Part shown: positions 44,177 to 53,766 of the stretch, one piece after another
How the letters are laid out: each line of letters begins with the position of its first letter
Position numbering within the stretch: position 1 is the first letter of the stretch
From: Parvularcula sp964219355
GTDB taxonomy: Bacteria > Pseudomonadota > Alphaproteobacteria > Caulobacterales > Parvularculaceae
NCBI GenBank assembly: GCA_964219355.1
Contig: CAXPOZ010000001.1
Location: 372,001 to 436,000, forward strand
Direction: 5' to 3'
Length of the DNA: 64,000 nucleotides
Translations under genes and position numbers: made by a program
The notes under the pieces: model-generated
The model's input: the letters and a program-made list of their open reading frames with translations, nothing else
What the model was told of the DNA's origin: nothing
Database searches by the model: none

Positions 44177-46152
44177 CAGCCCTGTCCTTCCAGCGCAGCA
44201 ATGCGGTTCGCTCCGGTGCCGGACGGATAATAGAGCGGGTTCTTTGCGGGGTTGGAGGGATCCTTCTCGAGAACCGCCCGCATGAGGTCGCGCGCACGAG
44301 GGCCTGCAGCCTTGGAACCTGAACCGCCATGCTCAACGACGACAGCGCAGGCATAGCGCGGATTATCGTAAGGCGCGAAGGCCACGAACAAGGCGTTGTC
44401 GCGCTGGCGCCAGGGAAGCTCATGGTTCTGGAACGGACGGCCTGTCGCCGGATTGATCTGCAGTGAGCGGACCTGACTTGTGCCTGTTTTCCCAGCCATG
44501 CGGAAATCCGGCATCAGCGAGGACCGTGCCGCCGTCCCCCACTGGTTGACCACGGCATCCATGCCCTGACGGGCGATGTCTAGATGCTCCGGATCCCCCG
44601 CGAGAGTTTCGAAGACGGGATCCTCCACGAAACTATCACCGATGCCTCTGACAATCCGTGGCGTGACGACCTTGCCGGTTGCGATCCGTGCCGACATCAC
44701 AGCCAGCTGCAATGGTGTAGAGGTCACAGCCCCCTGACCGATCACGACAGAGAGGGTTTCGCCCGGGAACCAAGTCTGATTGTCCGGGTTCGTCCGATAG
44801 AAATTCCGCTTCCATTCCCGGCTCGGCACGATGCCTGAAACCTGTCCGGAAAGCCCAAGGTCGAATTTCTGTCCGAGCCCGAAGCGTTTGGCGACCTCGG
44901 CGATGTGATCGATATCTACCCTCGTTGCGACGTTATAATAATAGACGTCGCAGGAATGTTTGAGCGAGTTGACCATGTCGACCGCGCCATGTCCGCCCTG
45001 CTTCCAGCAGTTATGCTCATGCCCGCCATACCAGAATTTTCCTGAGCAGCCGAAACGGGTCGACGGCGAGATACCTGCCTCTTGTGCTGTAATCGCCGAC
45101 AGCATCTTGAAGGTCGAGCCGGGCGCATAAGCCCCGGCGATCGGCTTACAGAGCATCGGGTGAAGCGGAGAGGTTTCAAGCTCGCGTAGCTTTGAAGATC
45201 CAACCGTCTTAGCAAAATCGTTCGGGTTAAAGCCGGGCGTCGAGACAAGCGCGATGACATCGCCATTGACGACGTCCATGACGACCGCCGCGCCGCTGAT
45301 CGCCCCCGGCCCTTCGGTCCCTTCAGGATATTCGCCATAATCCGTAGACAGCACTTCATAGGCTTTCGCCTGAATGTCCGTGTCGATGGTCAGCGAAAGC
45401 GTGGTCCCCGGCAGGGCTTCATTGCCTCTGTGGTCATTCTCATCGATGACGCGGCCAGCCGCCGTGATCTCAACGGTCTGCGTGCCCGCCTGCCCGCGCA
45501 ATTCTGTGTCATATTTCTTCTCAAGTCCCAGCTTGCCGAGCTTGAAGCCGGGCTGGAGATAGAGAAGCCGTTTGGCTTGATCTTCCGCATTCGCCAGATC
45601 GCGGCTGTCCGCTGCGCCTACATGCCCGACAATAGCAGAGATGTGCTCACCATCGGGATAAAACCTAGTCTCGCCAACCTCGGTTGAAATGCCGGGCAGA
45701 CGCGGCAGGCGAAAATTGACGGCGGAGAATTCATCCCAGCTGAGATTATCCATCACCTCAACCGGCACGAAGGACTGGTTCTTCTTGGCCGTGATATCGC
45801 GCAGCAGGCGTTCTTCCTGCCGGGCACTAAGGGGTACAACCTCTTCAAGCCGGGCAATCGATTCAGGGATATTGTCGGTATCTTCGGGGATCAACAGAAT
45901 ACGGAAGTTCTGCCGACTGGTCGCAATCACATTGCCATAGCGGTCGAGCATGTCGCCACGACGGGGCACAACCACTCGCTGCTTGAACCGGTTGTCATCG
46001 GCCTTGGCAGCGAATTCGTCATAGCGGCGGACCTGAAGATCAAAGAGCCGATAGACGACCCCGCCAAAGAGTACGAGCATCCCGCCGGACAACAGCGCGG
46101 AGCGCCGCGAAAACGCGGTCTGGCGCTGGGTATCAAACGGCTCGACTTTCAT
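44176..46152 (-). CDS. mrdA: Penicillin-binding protein 2 (elongasome transpeptidase)
   Basis: The 658-residue protein has one N-terminal helix (about 19-38), then a pedestal with RGDMLDRYGNVIATS, and a transpeptidase domain. Active-site motifs are STFK at 346-349 (nucleophile Ser346), SCD at 400-402 and KTG at 555-557. It crosslinks peptidoglycan made by RodA during lateral growth. Its ATG overlaps the mreD stop by four bases (ATGA) and its stop overlaps rodA. Confidence 0.96.
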   Translation of the reverse strand: MKVEPFDTQRQTAFSRRSALLSGGMLVLFGGVVYRLFDLQVRRYDEFAAKADDNRFKQRVVVPRRGDMLDRYGNVIATSRQNFRILLIPEDTDNIPESIARLEEVVPLSARQEERLLRDITAKKNQSFVPVEVMDNLSWDEFSAVNFRLPRLPGISTEVGETRFYPDGEHISAIVGHVGAADSRDLANAEDQAKRLLYLQPGFKLGKLGLEKKYDTELRGQAGTQTVEITAAGRVIDENDHRGNEALPGTTLSLTIDTDIQAKAYEVLSTDYGEYPEGTEGPGAISGAAVVMDVVNGDVIALVSTPGFNPNDFAKTVGSSKLRELETSPLHPMLCKPIAGAYAPGSTFKMLSAITAQEAGISPSTRFGCSGKFWYGGHEHNCWKQGGHGAVDMVNSLKHSCDVYYYNVATRVDIDHIAEVAKRFGLGQKFDLGLSGQVSGIVPSREWKRNFYRTNPDNQTWFPGETLSVVIGQGAVTSTPLQLAVMSARIATGKVVTPRIVRGIGDSFVEDPVFETLAGDPEHLDIARQGMDAVVNQWGTAARSSLMPDFRMAGKTGTSQVRSLQINPATGRPFQNHELPWRQRDNALFVAFAPYDNPRYACAVVVEHGGSGSKAAGPRARDLMRAVLEKDPSNPAKNPLYYPSGTGANRIAALEGQG

Positions 46153-46670
46153 ACGGCTTCTTCCTCAGCCCGTTTGGCCCGGGCCCTCAAATAGAAAAAC
46201 AGCATGGTTGCGAGCCGGTAAACGGCTACGGTGATGAATAATTGGTAGAAGAGCGGTGCCATGGGCAGGAAACCACCTGCCAGAAACGATCGCAGCAGAT
46301 AAAGCGCGAGTGCCGCGACCGTCGCGGCCACTGCGAAAGCAGCCCAGACGACCCGCGGCAAACGGCCATCGAGATATTCGTGCTGCGAGTAGACCATATA
46401 TTGCAGGCCCAGATAGACGCTTGCCCAGACCCCGATCCCCGCACCGTAAAGCAGATCATGCATCACACCGGCCGCGAAGACGACCACGGGCGGCAAGGCT
46501 TCAGGCTCATAAACTGCATAGAGAAAGATGATGATCATCGGCAGCCAGGGCGTCGGCACATAGCCCTGAAAGAGCCGTAACGGAGTTACGAGCAGGATGA
46601 CGGCAAGAAAAAGCGCGATCGACGGGCCTGCCGCACGGATGGCGCGCCTGACCGCGTACTGATCAACCAT
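46149..46670 (-). CDS. mreD: Rod shape-determining protein MreD
   Basis: The ATG at 46670 gives 173 residues (MVDQYAVRR); a longer reading frame to 46820 only covers the mreC end and is not used. About five helices are visible (SIALFLAVILLVTPLRLFQGY, FAAGVMHDLLYGAGIGVWA), typical of the small MreD membrane protein linking MreB and MreC to the wall synthases. Its start overlaps the mreC stop by eight bases and its stop overlaps mrdA. Confidence 0.92.
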   Translation of the reverse strand: MVDQYAVRRAIRAAGPSIALFLAVILLVTPLRLFQGYVPTPWLPMIIIFLYAVYEPEALPPVVVFAAGVMHDLLYGAGIGVWASVYLGLQYMVYSQHEYLDGRLPRVVWAAFAVAATVAALALYLLRSFLAGGFLPMAPLFYQLFITVAVYRLATMLFFYLRARAKRAEEEAV

Positions 46671-47577
46671 CGGCACTCGCCGGCCCCTCTGCCCCACCCA
46701 AGGAGGAACTCTGTTCTGGAGCAGGATCCTCAACATCTGAGGGGAAAGCGTAATCGACGATTCGGACGAGATCAGGTGTGCGGGTGTTGGCGAAGAGATC
46801 GACATAGACGACCCCGTCAACGACGCGTGCCACCTCCCCGACCGGCAGGCCGCGCGGCAACAGACCGTCCGCGCCCGAGGTGACGATCCGCCCGCCCGGC
46901 TTGATCGGCACGGCCCGGCGTTCAGAGAAAATCTCCAGCACCGGCATGCCGCTCGACCGCCCTGCTAGCAGCGCTTCGACCTCAAGATCCTCGATAAAGA
47001 CCGGAACCTGGCTTTCATAATCCGTGACCAGAAGAATGCGTGCGGCGGAACTCCCCGATGTGATGACATGGCCGAGAAGCCCGCCATCATCGACGACCGC
47101 CTGCCCCGGTTTGACGCCATCAGTGCGGCCCGCACTCAGGATCAGGGCGTGGTCATAGGGGCCATTATTTTCGCCAATGACGCTCGCATCGATGAAGGTT
47201 GCCGGTTCGGGCTGTTTGGTCTCGAGCAATTGCTCGTAATAATAGATCTGGCGGCGCAGGCTCAGCGCGTCCTGCATCCAGACGCGCAGCTCGGCATTTT
47301 CTTCGCGCAGGCGCTTATTCTCCGCATAGATACGGAAATAGTCCTCGACATTGCCGACCCGGTTACCGATCCAGCGCGCCGGCGCCCCAAAGGCGGTCAG
47401 AACAGGCTCGAAGACATCGAGCACCGTCTCGCGTGCCTTTTCAAAAACGCTTGCCTGCGCCCCGTAGAAACTGAGGCCGGTCATCGAGAGTGAGAGCGAC
47501 AGGAAAAAGACAATCCCCGTCCGGCGGGGATGGCGTTTCGGCGTCAGCGACCCTTTGAGTTCGTCAAAAATTGCCAT
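46663..47577 (-). CDS. mreC: Rod shape-determining protein MreC
   Basis: The 304-residue protein has one N-terminal helix (about 20-42), a coiled coil (RIYAENKRLREENAELRVWM) and two beta domains with DGVKPGQAVVDDGGLLGHVI, VEALLAGRSSGMPVLE and GLLPRGLPVGEVARV. MreC bridges MreB to PBP2/RodA in the periplasm. The C-terminal tail is acidic. It lies 104 bases after mreB, separated by a strong hairpin. Confidence 0.94.
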   Translation of the reverse strand: MAIFDELKGSLTPKRHPRRTGIVFFLSLSLSMTGLSFYGAQASVFEKARETVLDVFEPVLTAFGAPARWIGNRVGNVEDYFRIYAENKRLREENAELRVWMQDALSLRRQIYYYEQLLETKQPEPATFIDASVIGENNGPYDHALILSAGRTDGVKPGQAVVDDGGLLGHVITSGSSAARILLVTDYESQVPVFIEDLEVEALLAGRSSGMPVLEIFSERRAVPIKPGGRIVTSGADGLLPRGLPVGEVARVVDGVVYVDLFANTRTPDLVRIVDYAFPSDVEDPAPEQSSSLGGAEGPASADG

Positions 47578-47624
47578 CGACTGCTCATACTACGGCAAGG
47601 AGCCCTGCCCAGAACCCCTGTGAA

Positions 47625-47661
47625 TTGCCGGAATGCCTTTTGTTAGGCGTGTTTCCGGCAA
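47625..47661 (-). repeat. Nested hairpin between mreB and mreC
   Basis: TTGCCGGAA (47625-47633) pairs perfectly with TTCCGGCAA (47653-47661), and inside it GCCT (47635-47638) pairs with AGGC (47645-47648). On the mreB strand no T-run follows, so it is more likely a partial terminator, processing site or 3'-stabiliser than a full stop. Confidence 0.6.
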
Positions 47662-47681
47662 GTATTCAAGATAATGTCCGG

Positions 47682-48719
47682 TCAGCCGGTCGATGCAAGA
47701 TTAGCACGCATCCGGCTGTTCTCGAGAACCGCACCGGTGCCGAGGGCCACGCAAGAAAGCGCGTCTTCTGCGATCGAGACCGGCAGGCCCGTCTCATCGC
47801 GCAGAACCTGGTCGAGATTTTTCAGAAGCGCACCGCCGCCGGTGAGCATGATGCCCGTGTCGACGATGTCGGCAGCGAGTTCCGGCGGGGTCGCTTCAAG
47901 CGCGACCTTCACGGCCTCAATGATCTGGGCGACCGGCTCCCGCAGGGCTTCACAGACCTGCGCAGCCGTCAGGCGAACCTCTTTCGGCACACCGTGCATG
48001 AGGTCGCGGCCCTTGATCTGGATCGCGCGTTCCTTGTTGTCGCCATCGATTTTGGCCGAGCCAACTTCCTTTTTGATCCGTTCGGCCGAAGCCTCGCCGA
48101 TCAGCAGGTTAAACTCGCGGCGGATATAGCTGACGATGGCGTCATCCATCGTGTCACCGCCCACGCGGACAGAGCGCGAATAAACGATGCCGTCGAGTGA
48201 GAGGACCGCAACTTCCGTCGTGCCGCCGCCAATATCGACAACCATTGAGCCTGTCGGCTCGGACACCGGCAGGTTCGCGCCATAAGCGGCTGCCATCGGC
48301 TCTTCGATCAGGTCGACCCGGCGGGCCCCGGCAGAGAGCGCTGATTCCATGATGGCGCGGCGCTCAACGGCGGTCGCGCCTGAAGGGACGCAGATGACGA
48401 TCCGCGGGCTCGCAAATGAGCGGCGGTTGTGAACTTTGCGAATAAAGTGGCTGATCATCGCTTCGGCGACTTCGAAGTCGGCGATAACGCCGTCCCGCAT
48501 TGGGCGGATGGCCTCGATGGCGCCGGGCGTGCGGCCCAGCATCTCTTTGGCCTCATTGCCAACGGCACGGACGATCTTGCGGCCATTTCGCGTCTCGATG
48601 GCAACCACGGACGGCTCGTTCAGGACAATCCCGCGGCCCTTCACATAGACCAGCGTATTCGCCGTCCCGAGGTCGATGGCCATGTCGGCGGACAACATGC
48701 CAAAAAATGAAGACAACAT
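47682..48719 (-). CDS. mreB: Rod shape-determining protein MreB (actin homologue)
   Basis: The 345-residue protein has the actin-fold phosphate-1 motif IDLGTANTLVY, the long segment GRTPGAIEAIRPMRDGVIADF, phosphate-2 VDIGGGTTEVAVLS and the adenosine motif MLTGGGALLKNL. It forms membrane-bound filaments that guide lateral wall growth. It heads the mreBCD-mrdA-rodA operon. A hairpin follows it, so its level may exceed that of the downstream genes. Confidence 0.97.
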   Translation of the reverse strand: MLSSFFGMLSADMAIDLGTANTLVYVKGRGIVLNEPSVVAIETRNGRKIVRAVGNEAKEMLGRTPGAIEAIRPMRDGVIADFEVAEAMISHFIRKVHNRRSFASPRIVICVPSGATAVERRAIMESALSAGARRVDLIEEPMAAAYGANLPVSEPTGSMVVDIGGGTTEVAVLSLDGIVYSRSVRVGGDTMDDAIVSYIRREFNLLIGEASAERIKKEVGSAKIDGDNKERAIQIKGRDLMHGVPKEVRLTAAQVCEALREPVAQIIEAVKVALEATPPELAADIVDTGIMLTGGGALLKNLDQVLRDETGLPVSIAEDALSCVALGTGAVLENSRMRANLASTG

Positions 48720-48851
48720 GGCGCGTACATTCCTTCAGTGTGGTGCCGCCCGGCAGTCAGGCGGCGGTTAGCACCCCTAGCAGCAGGCAGAATACGCACA
48801 GACAGACTTATTAACCGTAAATAGCACGGCAAAATAAGGCGGGGAGCTTAT

Positions 48852-49598
48852 TTATTCGCCATCGAGGCCCGATAAAGTCGTTCGCCGCAGCCGCATGTAG
48901 AGCCAGCGTACAAAGAGCAGGAAGACAAGCCAGAGCACGACCACGAGCGCGATGACCCCAAGATCCTTCGGATCCCGGCTTTGGAAAAAGCCGAGGAACT
49001 CATCAACCTGATCGGTGAAGAAAGAAACGACAAGGATCTTCGGGATGATCCCGACCGCCGTCCCTGCGATGAATTTCCACCACGGCACGGAGGCGACACC
49101 GAAGATCGAATTGATGACGATGAAGGGTGCCGACGGAATCCAGCGGATGATCATCGCCGCCAGTATCCCATGGTTCTGGGCGACTTCGATCATGGATTTT
49201 GCCTTGCCAGCGCTCAGCTTGCGGACAAACCGCGCGCCGAAAAGATGGCCCAGATAAAAGGTCAGGGTCGCCGAGCAGAGGGTCGCAATCCAGGAGAACC
49301 ACGCGCCTGTTGTCGCGCCAAAGACGGCCACCGTCCCAGCGAACAGAAGGGTCTGCGGGAAGCCCGTCAGCGCCAGCGCACAGAAAACCGCGATCACTCC
49401 GAACAGCGCAAACGGGCTGTTCGCCACATTATTCATGATGTTGTTGACGGCCGACTGATTGATACCGAGCCAGTCCGTCCCGTAGACCAGCATGATCACG
49501 ACGAACCCAAGCAGCGCCACGGTCACGGCCAGCGACGTGATCGCTTTGGCATCCATATTGTTCAGGAAACGGCCGATTTTCTTGAATAAGGATAGCAT
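48852..49598 (-). CDS. TVP38/TMEM64 (DedA-like, SNARE-associated) membrane protein
   Basis: From ATG 49598 (GGGG upstream) the product has 248 residues; a GTG eight codons earlier is possible. Helices are clear, and the core contains GTVAVFGATTGAWFSWIATLCSATLTFYLGH with the re-entrant pattern FGARFVRKLSAGK, and IIRWIPSAPFIVINSIFG. Members are thought to act as lipid scramblases or undecaprenyl-phosphate flippases, which would help envelope synthesis. It lies upstream of mreB on the same strand, 132 bases away. Confidence 0.86.
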   Translation of the reverse strand: MLSLFKKIGRFLNNMDAKAITSLAVTVALLGFVVIMLVYGTDWLGINQSAVNNIMNNVANSPFALFGVIAVFCALALTGFPQTLLFAGTVAVFGATTGAWFSWIATLCSATLTFYLGHLFGARFVRKLSAGKAKSMIEVAQNHGILAAMIIRWIPSAPFIVINSIFGVASVPWWKFIAGTAVGIIPKILVVSFFTDQVDEFLGFFQSRDPKDLGVIALVVVLWLVFLLFVRWLYMRLRRTTLSGLDGE

Positions 49599-49677
49599 CA
49601 AAACCCCAGGGGCATCAGTCACTCTACATTGCCCGAAGGCGTGCCGCAGGCTGCGGCATCGACCCGGTCATGTCGGA

Positions 49678-52600
49678 TTATGGCGAAGGCGGGTCATCCC
49701 GCACTGTCTGTCCGCGCTCATACTCCCTGAGGAGCTCCGGCGTCGATAGGAAATCTCGCGCCGCCAGATCCCCTGCCGCTTCTTCCGCCGCCTTGAGCAA
49801 TTCGGCTGTCGTCGGTTCTTCATCGCCGACCGGCTCAAAGACCCGCCGGAAGATGCCCGGCGTAAGGGCCGCGAGCGTGTTCACCTGAACCGTTGCATCC
49901 GCCATTGGCCCTTCGACGCGGTAGGCGAGCGCGAAAATGCCCTCGCCATCCCGCGAGACGAAGAGATCGCCGAGGCCCGGCAGGGAGCCGAACATCGAGT
50001 TGACACGATAGGCCGGCGCGACCGCGCCATGCAGATTGAAGCTCTCACTCTCGAGATTGACGGCGCCGTTTGCGGAAAGGCCGAGCGCCGAGCCGGTCAG
50101 TTGCGCATCGACGAGTTTGAGCTCCCCGTCTTTGAGCTGAAGGTCGCCCTTCAGATGATCGAATTCGAGCCCCTCGCCATTGAGAACATTGGCGAGCCCA
50201 TCGAGTGAGCCAATCGAGAGAAGTCGCGCAACGGTCGGCGCATTGCGCAGCGTCAGGTTGGTGGCCTCGAACTGTCCCGCCATCGGCCCTTCATCGATGA
50301 AAGTCGCTGTCATCTTCACTTCGCCGCCAAGGACGGAGGTGATCCCGAAGACTCCATTGAGAAGACGGCCGAAGCGGTCCGTCGTGATCGTCACATCCTC
50401 GCCGAGCCCTGCCGGGTTTTCGCCAAGGACAACATCAAGCTGACCGCCGCCTTCGAAGACACCTTTTGCTGTCAGACGCGCCATCTCCGCGCCATCATGG
50501 TGGCCGGACACCTCAACGTCTAACAGCTCCGTGTACCCTTTAAGGCCCACCCGCGCGAGCGAGACATCAAGATCGACCCCGCCCGGCAGATTGCCGCCAT
50601 TCTTTGACGGTCTGGCCGACAGGACATTGTCGATGAGCCCCGAGGCATCGGCATAATCTCCGGTCACGGAAAGTTTAACCCGCCTGTCATCCCGGGTCAG
50701 CCGGACACTCATATCCGCAACCCCATCCATCCAGATACGCGGCAGGTCCATGTCGATCAGACCGCCCTGCGGCGTGAAGCGGGCATTCCCCTCGATATTC
50801 GCGCCGGGCATGGTGAAGGCAAGCCGCTCGACCTGAATGACCGGCACCTGACCGGGCAGCGCAACATTGACCGCCGCGTGGCCGGGCTGGCCTTCGGGTT
50901 TCAGGATGCGGCCATTCTCAAGGAACAGGGCCGCTGGTGTGAGGTCGGCTTCAAACGCTGCCTTCTGAAACCCTGATTTATCACCCTCAGCCGAGATACG
51001 CGTATTGACCTCGCCCCGCAGGAAACGCCGCAGCGGCAGGCCAAAAGCATCCGCCGTCCGGGGACTGATCTTTGCTTCCGCCACCAGCGTCTGGATAATC
51101 CGATCACCGAAAGGACGGCTCCATTCAAAGCTGGCGGGAATGCCCGCCGCATCGGCAAGCCCAGTGATCGTCATGCCTTTTTCTGTGAGGGCGACCGTGC
51201 CGCTTCCATCGACCAGCGGCAGGGTCGCGCCAAAGGGCTCGAACGTCACACCCGTAAAGCTGCCCTTGCCGTTGAACTCATAATCCTCAATCGGAACATA
51301 AGAGAGGAGCGGCCTGACGAGGGTCAGGGTAAACTCGCCCATGCCTTCAAAAGAAGACGGCTCAAACCCGGCCTCGGAAATATAGCCGAGCGGTTCTTCA
51401 TCGACGATGCCAAGAATGTCCGAGACCTGACCATCGAATTTGACGGTGAAAATACCGGGGCCGCCCTTGGGGACAAGATAAGGCATCTCAACACCGCCGC
51501 CGGTGATCCGGACCTTGCCGATGCGGCCACGATCCGCCGTCGCGGAGAATGAATTGCCAAGAATGCGGCCTGTTGCATTGAGCCCCGTCACCGGGGTCAT
51601 GCCGGGCGTGTAGATAACCGTTGCATCTTCCGCCCGGAAATTCAGATCGACGAGCGCGTCTTCCGAGAGACCTTCCGGCGTGAAGCCGTTTGCCGGGACA
51701 TCCATGACGAATGTGACGCCGGAAACATCCGCTTTCGGCATGCCAGAGACGACCCACTGGCGCGCGCCGTCCGCTGCCGGGATCGGCCAGCCGCGCAAGA
51801 CCTGCTCTACGGTTAGATGCCCATCAATGCTGGCCTGCGCCTTGATGGCAGGAATGCCTGCCCCGTCCTCGCGGCGGAGGCTCGCCTCCGCTTTCAGCCT
51901 CGCATCAAAATAATCCGCCTCAAGATTTTCAAGACGGATCTCATGGCTTGCGACATCATAGCCGCCGACAAGCGTAACGTTTTCGAGCGGCACGGGGCCA
52001 TCAAACATACCCTCCTGCATGACCGTCACCTCGTCCGCCAGAAGATCGAAATCGATCCCGGACATGCCGCTCGCCGCCGTCTCATAAGTGACCGTGCCGG
52101 CAAGATTGCCAGCGGCGCCTGCTGCATCAAAACCAAGGCTATCAATCGTCAATGTCCGTGTCAGGACATTATGGCTGGCTTTGAGATCAAGCGCGGCCAC
52201 GGGAAGTTCGGCGTCCCGGAGTTTGACAATCCCCTCACCCACGCTGAGGTCAATATTGAGGCGCGACAGCCCCTGAATGACGCTCCCCGCCGCGCGGATA
52301 TTGCCCGAAACCGGCACGTCGAAAGACAATTGCTCATTGTCGGCGAAGAAGATTTCAAGCAGCTCCGCCATCGGCGCCCTGTTGAAGAGTAGCTCGGCTG
52401 TGAAGCTGCCATGGCTTGGCCGGGTCGCTGCATTGAGGCTCAGCGAGCCTTTTGTGCCGTCCGCCTCCTCGAAGGGGACGACCATGGTGAAGTCATAATC
52501 ATCATTCTCGACACGGAGCGACGCCGTTCCGCCTTCGGCCCGGAACCTCGTGCCCGCCTCGATATCGGCATAGGCAAAGGTGAATTCGTTGAGGACGGCG

Positions 52601-53118
52601 CCTTCGAAACCGCCCGAGACATCGGAAATGAGGCTCGCCAGACGGATCAGCTCCTCGACATCGAGACTGCCGCCAACATCGAGATCATCTTCGCGCCGGA
52701 CTATCTCGACCGTCGCGCCATCAATCTCGACGAATTTCGGCAGGATCCGCCCGCGCAGCATGGAGGGGCCATCAATCCGCATGGAGATTTTCGGCAGTTC
52801 GACGACCCGGCCGCCGCCCTGATCCATACGGAATTCGGTGACCGTCAGTTTGAGGGGATGGCGTCCGCGCGCATCGCGGATCAGGCGCACCTCGCCGATC
52901 TCAACCGCTTGCGCCCCCGCCTTCTCGGTCAGAGCTTTCTCGACGGGCTCATGCAGGGAATTGAAGACGATCCCCTCCCCGCTGACCATGAAGAACAGTC
53001 CGGCGATGAAGTAGGCATTCAGCGCAAAGAGTAGTGCGAAACCGTGCAGGCCGAAACGGGCCACCCGGCGGACGGCACGCGTCTTTCCTGTCTGTGTCGG
53101 CGTGGCCGGTTCGTCCAT
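49678..53118 (-). CDS. AsmA-like/YhdP-type intermembrane lipid transport protein (DUF3971)
   Basis: The 1146-residue protein has an N-terminal helix (about 20-45) and then a long series of beta-rich repeats (for example VVELPKISMRIDGPSMLRG, LSFDVPVSGNIRAAG, ADGEDKSGFQK-like segments, DMDLPRIWMDGVADMSVRL). Near the end is an AsmA C-terminal-like domain (LKLVDAQLTGSALGLSANGAVNLESE). YhdP and TamB relatives form a bridge carrying phospholipids to the outer membrane. It diverges from bcp. With the Mla-type operon, this is the second lipid transfer system in the window. Confidence 0.85.
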   Translation of the reverse strand: MDEPATPTQTGKTRAVRRVARFGLHGFALLFALNAYFIAGLFFMVSGEGIVFNSLHEPVEKALTEKAGAQAVEIGEVRLIRDARGRHPLKLTVTEFRMDQGGGRVVELPKISMRIDGPSMLRGRILPKFVEIDGATVEIVRREDDLDVGGSLDVEELIRLASLISDVSGGFEGAVLNEFTFAYADIEAGTRFRAEGGTASLRVENDDYDFTMVVPFEEADGTKGSLSLNAATRPSHGSFTAELLFNRAPMAELLEIFFADNEQLSFDVPVSGNIRAAGSVIQGLSRLNIDLSVGEGIVKLRDAELPVAALDLKASHNVLTRTLTIDSLGFDAAGAAGNLAGTVTYETAASGMSGIDFDLLADEVTVMQEGMFDGPVPLENVTLVGGYDVASHEIRLENLEADYFDARLKAEASLRREDGAGIPAIKAQASIDGHLTVEQVLRGWPIPAADGARQWVVSGMPKADVSGVTFVMDVPANGFTPEGLSEDALVDLNFRAEDATVIYTPGMTPVTGLNATGRILGNSFSATADRGRIGKVRITGGGVEMPYLVPKGGPGIFTVKFDGQVSDILGIVDEEPLGYISEAGFEPSSFEGMGEFTLTLVRPLLSYVPIEDYEFNGKGSFTGVTFEPFGATLPLVDGSGTVALTEKGMTITGLADAAGIPASFEWSRPFGDRIIQTLVAEAKISPRTADAFGLPLRRFLRGEVNTRISAEGDKSGFQKAAFEADLTPAALFLENGRILKPEGQPGHAAVNVALPGQVPVIQVERLAFTMPGANIEGNARFTPQGGLIDMDLPRIWMDGVADMSVRLTRDDRRVKLSVTGDYADASGLIDNVLSARPSKNGGNLPGGVDLDVSLARVGLKGYTELLDVEVSGHHDGAEMARLTAKGVFEGGGQLDVVLGENPAGLGEDVTITTDRFGRLLNGVFGITSVLGGEVKMTATFIDEGPMAGQFEATNLTLRNAPTVARLLSIGSLDGLANVLNGEGLEFDHLKGDLQLKDGELKLVDAQLTGSALGLSANGAVNLESESFNLHGAVAPAYRVNSMFGSLPGLGDLFVSRDGEGIFALAYRVEGPMADATVQVNTLAALTPGIFRRVFEPVGDEEPTTAELLKAAEEAAGDLAARDFLSTPELLREYERGQTVRDDPPSP

Positions 53119-53263
53119 ATTGCCCGCGATTACCCTTGCACCCTGCCCATGGGAGCGTGATATCGTAACGAAGCAGTGACCAGTTGGCCAGAGTGACGCA
53201 GCATCGTCCCGATTACAAAACGGATTGTCCCTGATAGAGCGCCCGAACTGAAAAGCCAGTCCC

Positions 53264-53283
53264 GCAAATCAGCTGCGATTTGC
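53264..53283. repeat. Inverted repeat before bcp
   Basis: GCAAATC (53264-53270) and GATTTGC (53277-53283) are perfect 7-base arms around AGCTGC, ending 18 bases before the bcp start codon. It could be an operator or an mRNA hairpin near the SD. Confidence 0.4.
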
Positions 53284-53301
53284 CTCAAATGGAGCGTAAG
53301 G

Positions 53302-53766
53302 ATGACCGAAGCCGGCAAGAAGGCCCCCAATTTTTCTCTGCCTACCGAAGATGGCGGGAAGGTTTCTCTCAAGGATTTCAAGGGGCAGATGCTGGTGCTC
53401 TATTTCTACCCCAAGGATGACACATCTGGATGCACGAAAGAGGCCATCGGCTTCTCCGAAATGCTGGGGGCGTTCAAGAAAGCGGGCGCGGCCGTCCTCG
53501 GTGTCTCCAAGGATACTCCGGAGAAACACGCCAAGTTTCGCGCCAAGCATGAACTGACCGTTCCCCTTGCCTCCGACGAGGACGGCAAGGTGATCGAAGC
53601 CTATGGTTCATGGGTCGAGAAGAACATGTACGGGAAAAAGTACATGGGCATTGAGCGGTCGACATTCCTGATCGGCCCGGACGGCAAGATCCTCGAAGTC
53701 TGGCGGAAAGTCCGCGTGCCCGGCCATGTCGAGAAGGTTCTCGATGCCGTCAAAGCGCATGGCTGA
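53302..53766 (+). CDS. bcp: Thioredoxin-dependent peroxiredoxin (Bcp/PrxQ)
   Basis: The 154-residue protein has the PrxQ fold with the peroxidatic cysteine 44 in TSGCTKEA. The resolving cysteine found five residues later in many Bcp proteins is replaced by isoleucine (residue 49), so it probably works as a 1-Cys enzyme or with another thiol. It reduces hydroperoxides in the cytoplasm. The last residues overlap the start of the DUF455 gene by eight bases, so the two are coupled. Confidence 0.92.
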   Translation: MTEAGKKAPNFSLPTEDGGKVSLKDFKGQMLVLYFYPKDDTSGCTKEAIGFSEMLGAFKKAGAAVLGVSKDTPEKHAKFRAKHELTVPLASDEDGKVIEAYGSWVEKNMYGKKYMGIERSTFLIGPDGKILEVWRKVRVPGHVEKVLDAVKAHG

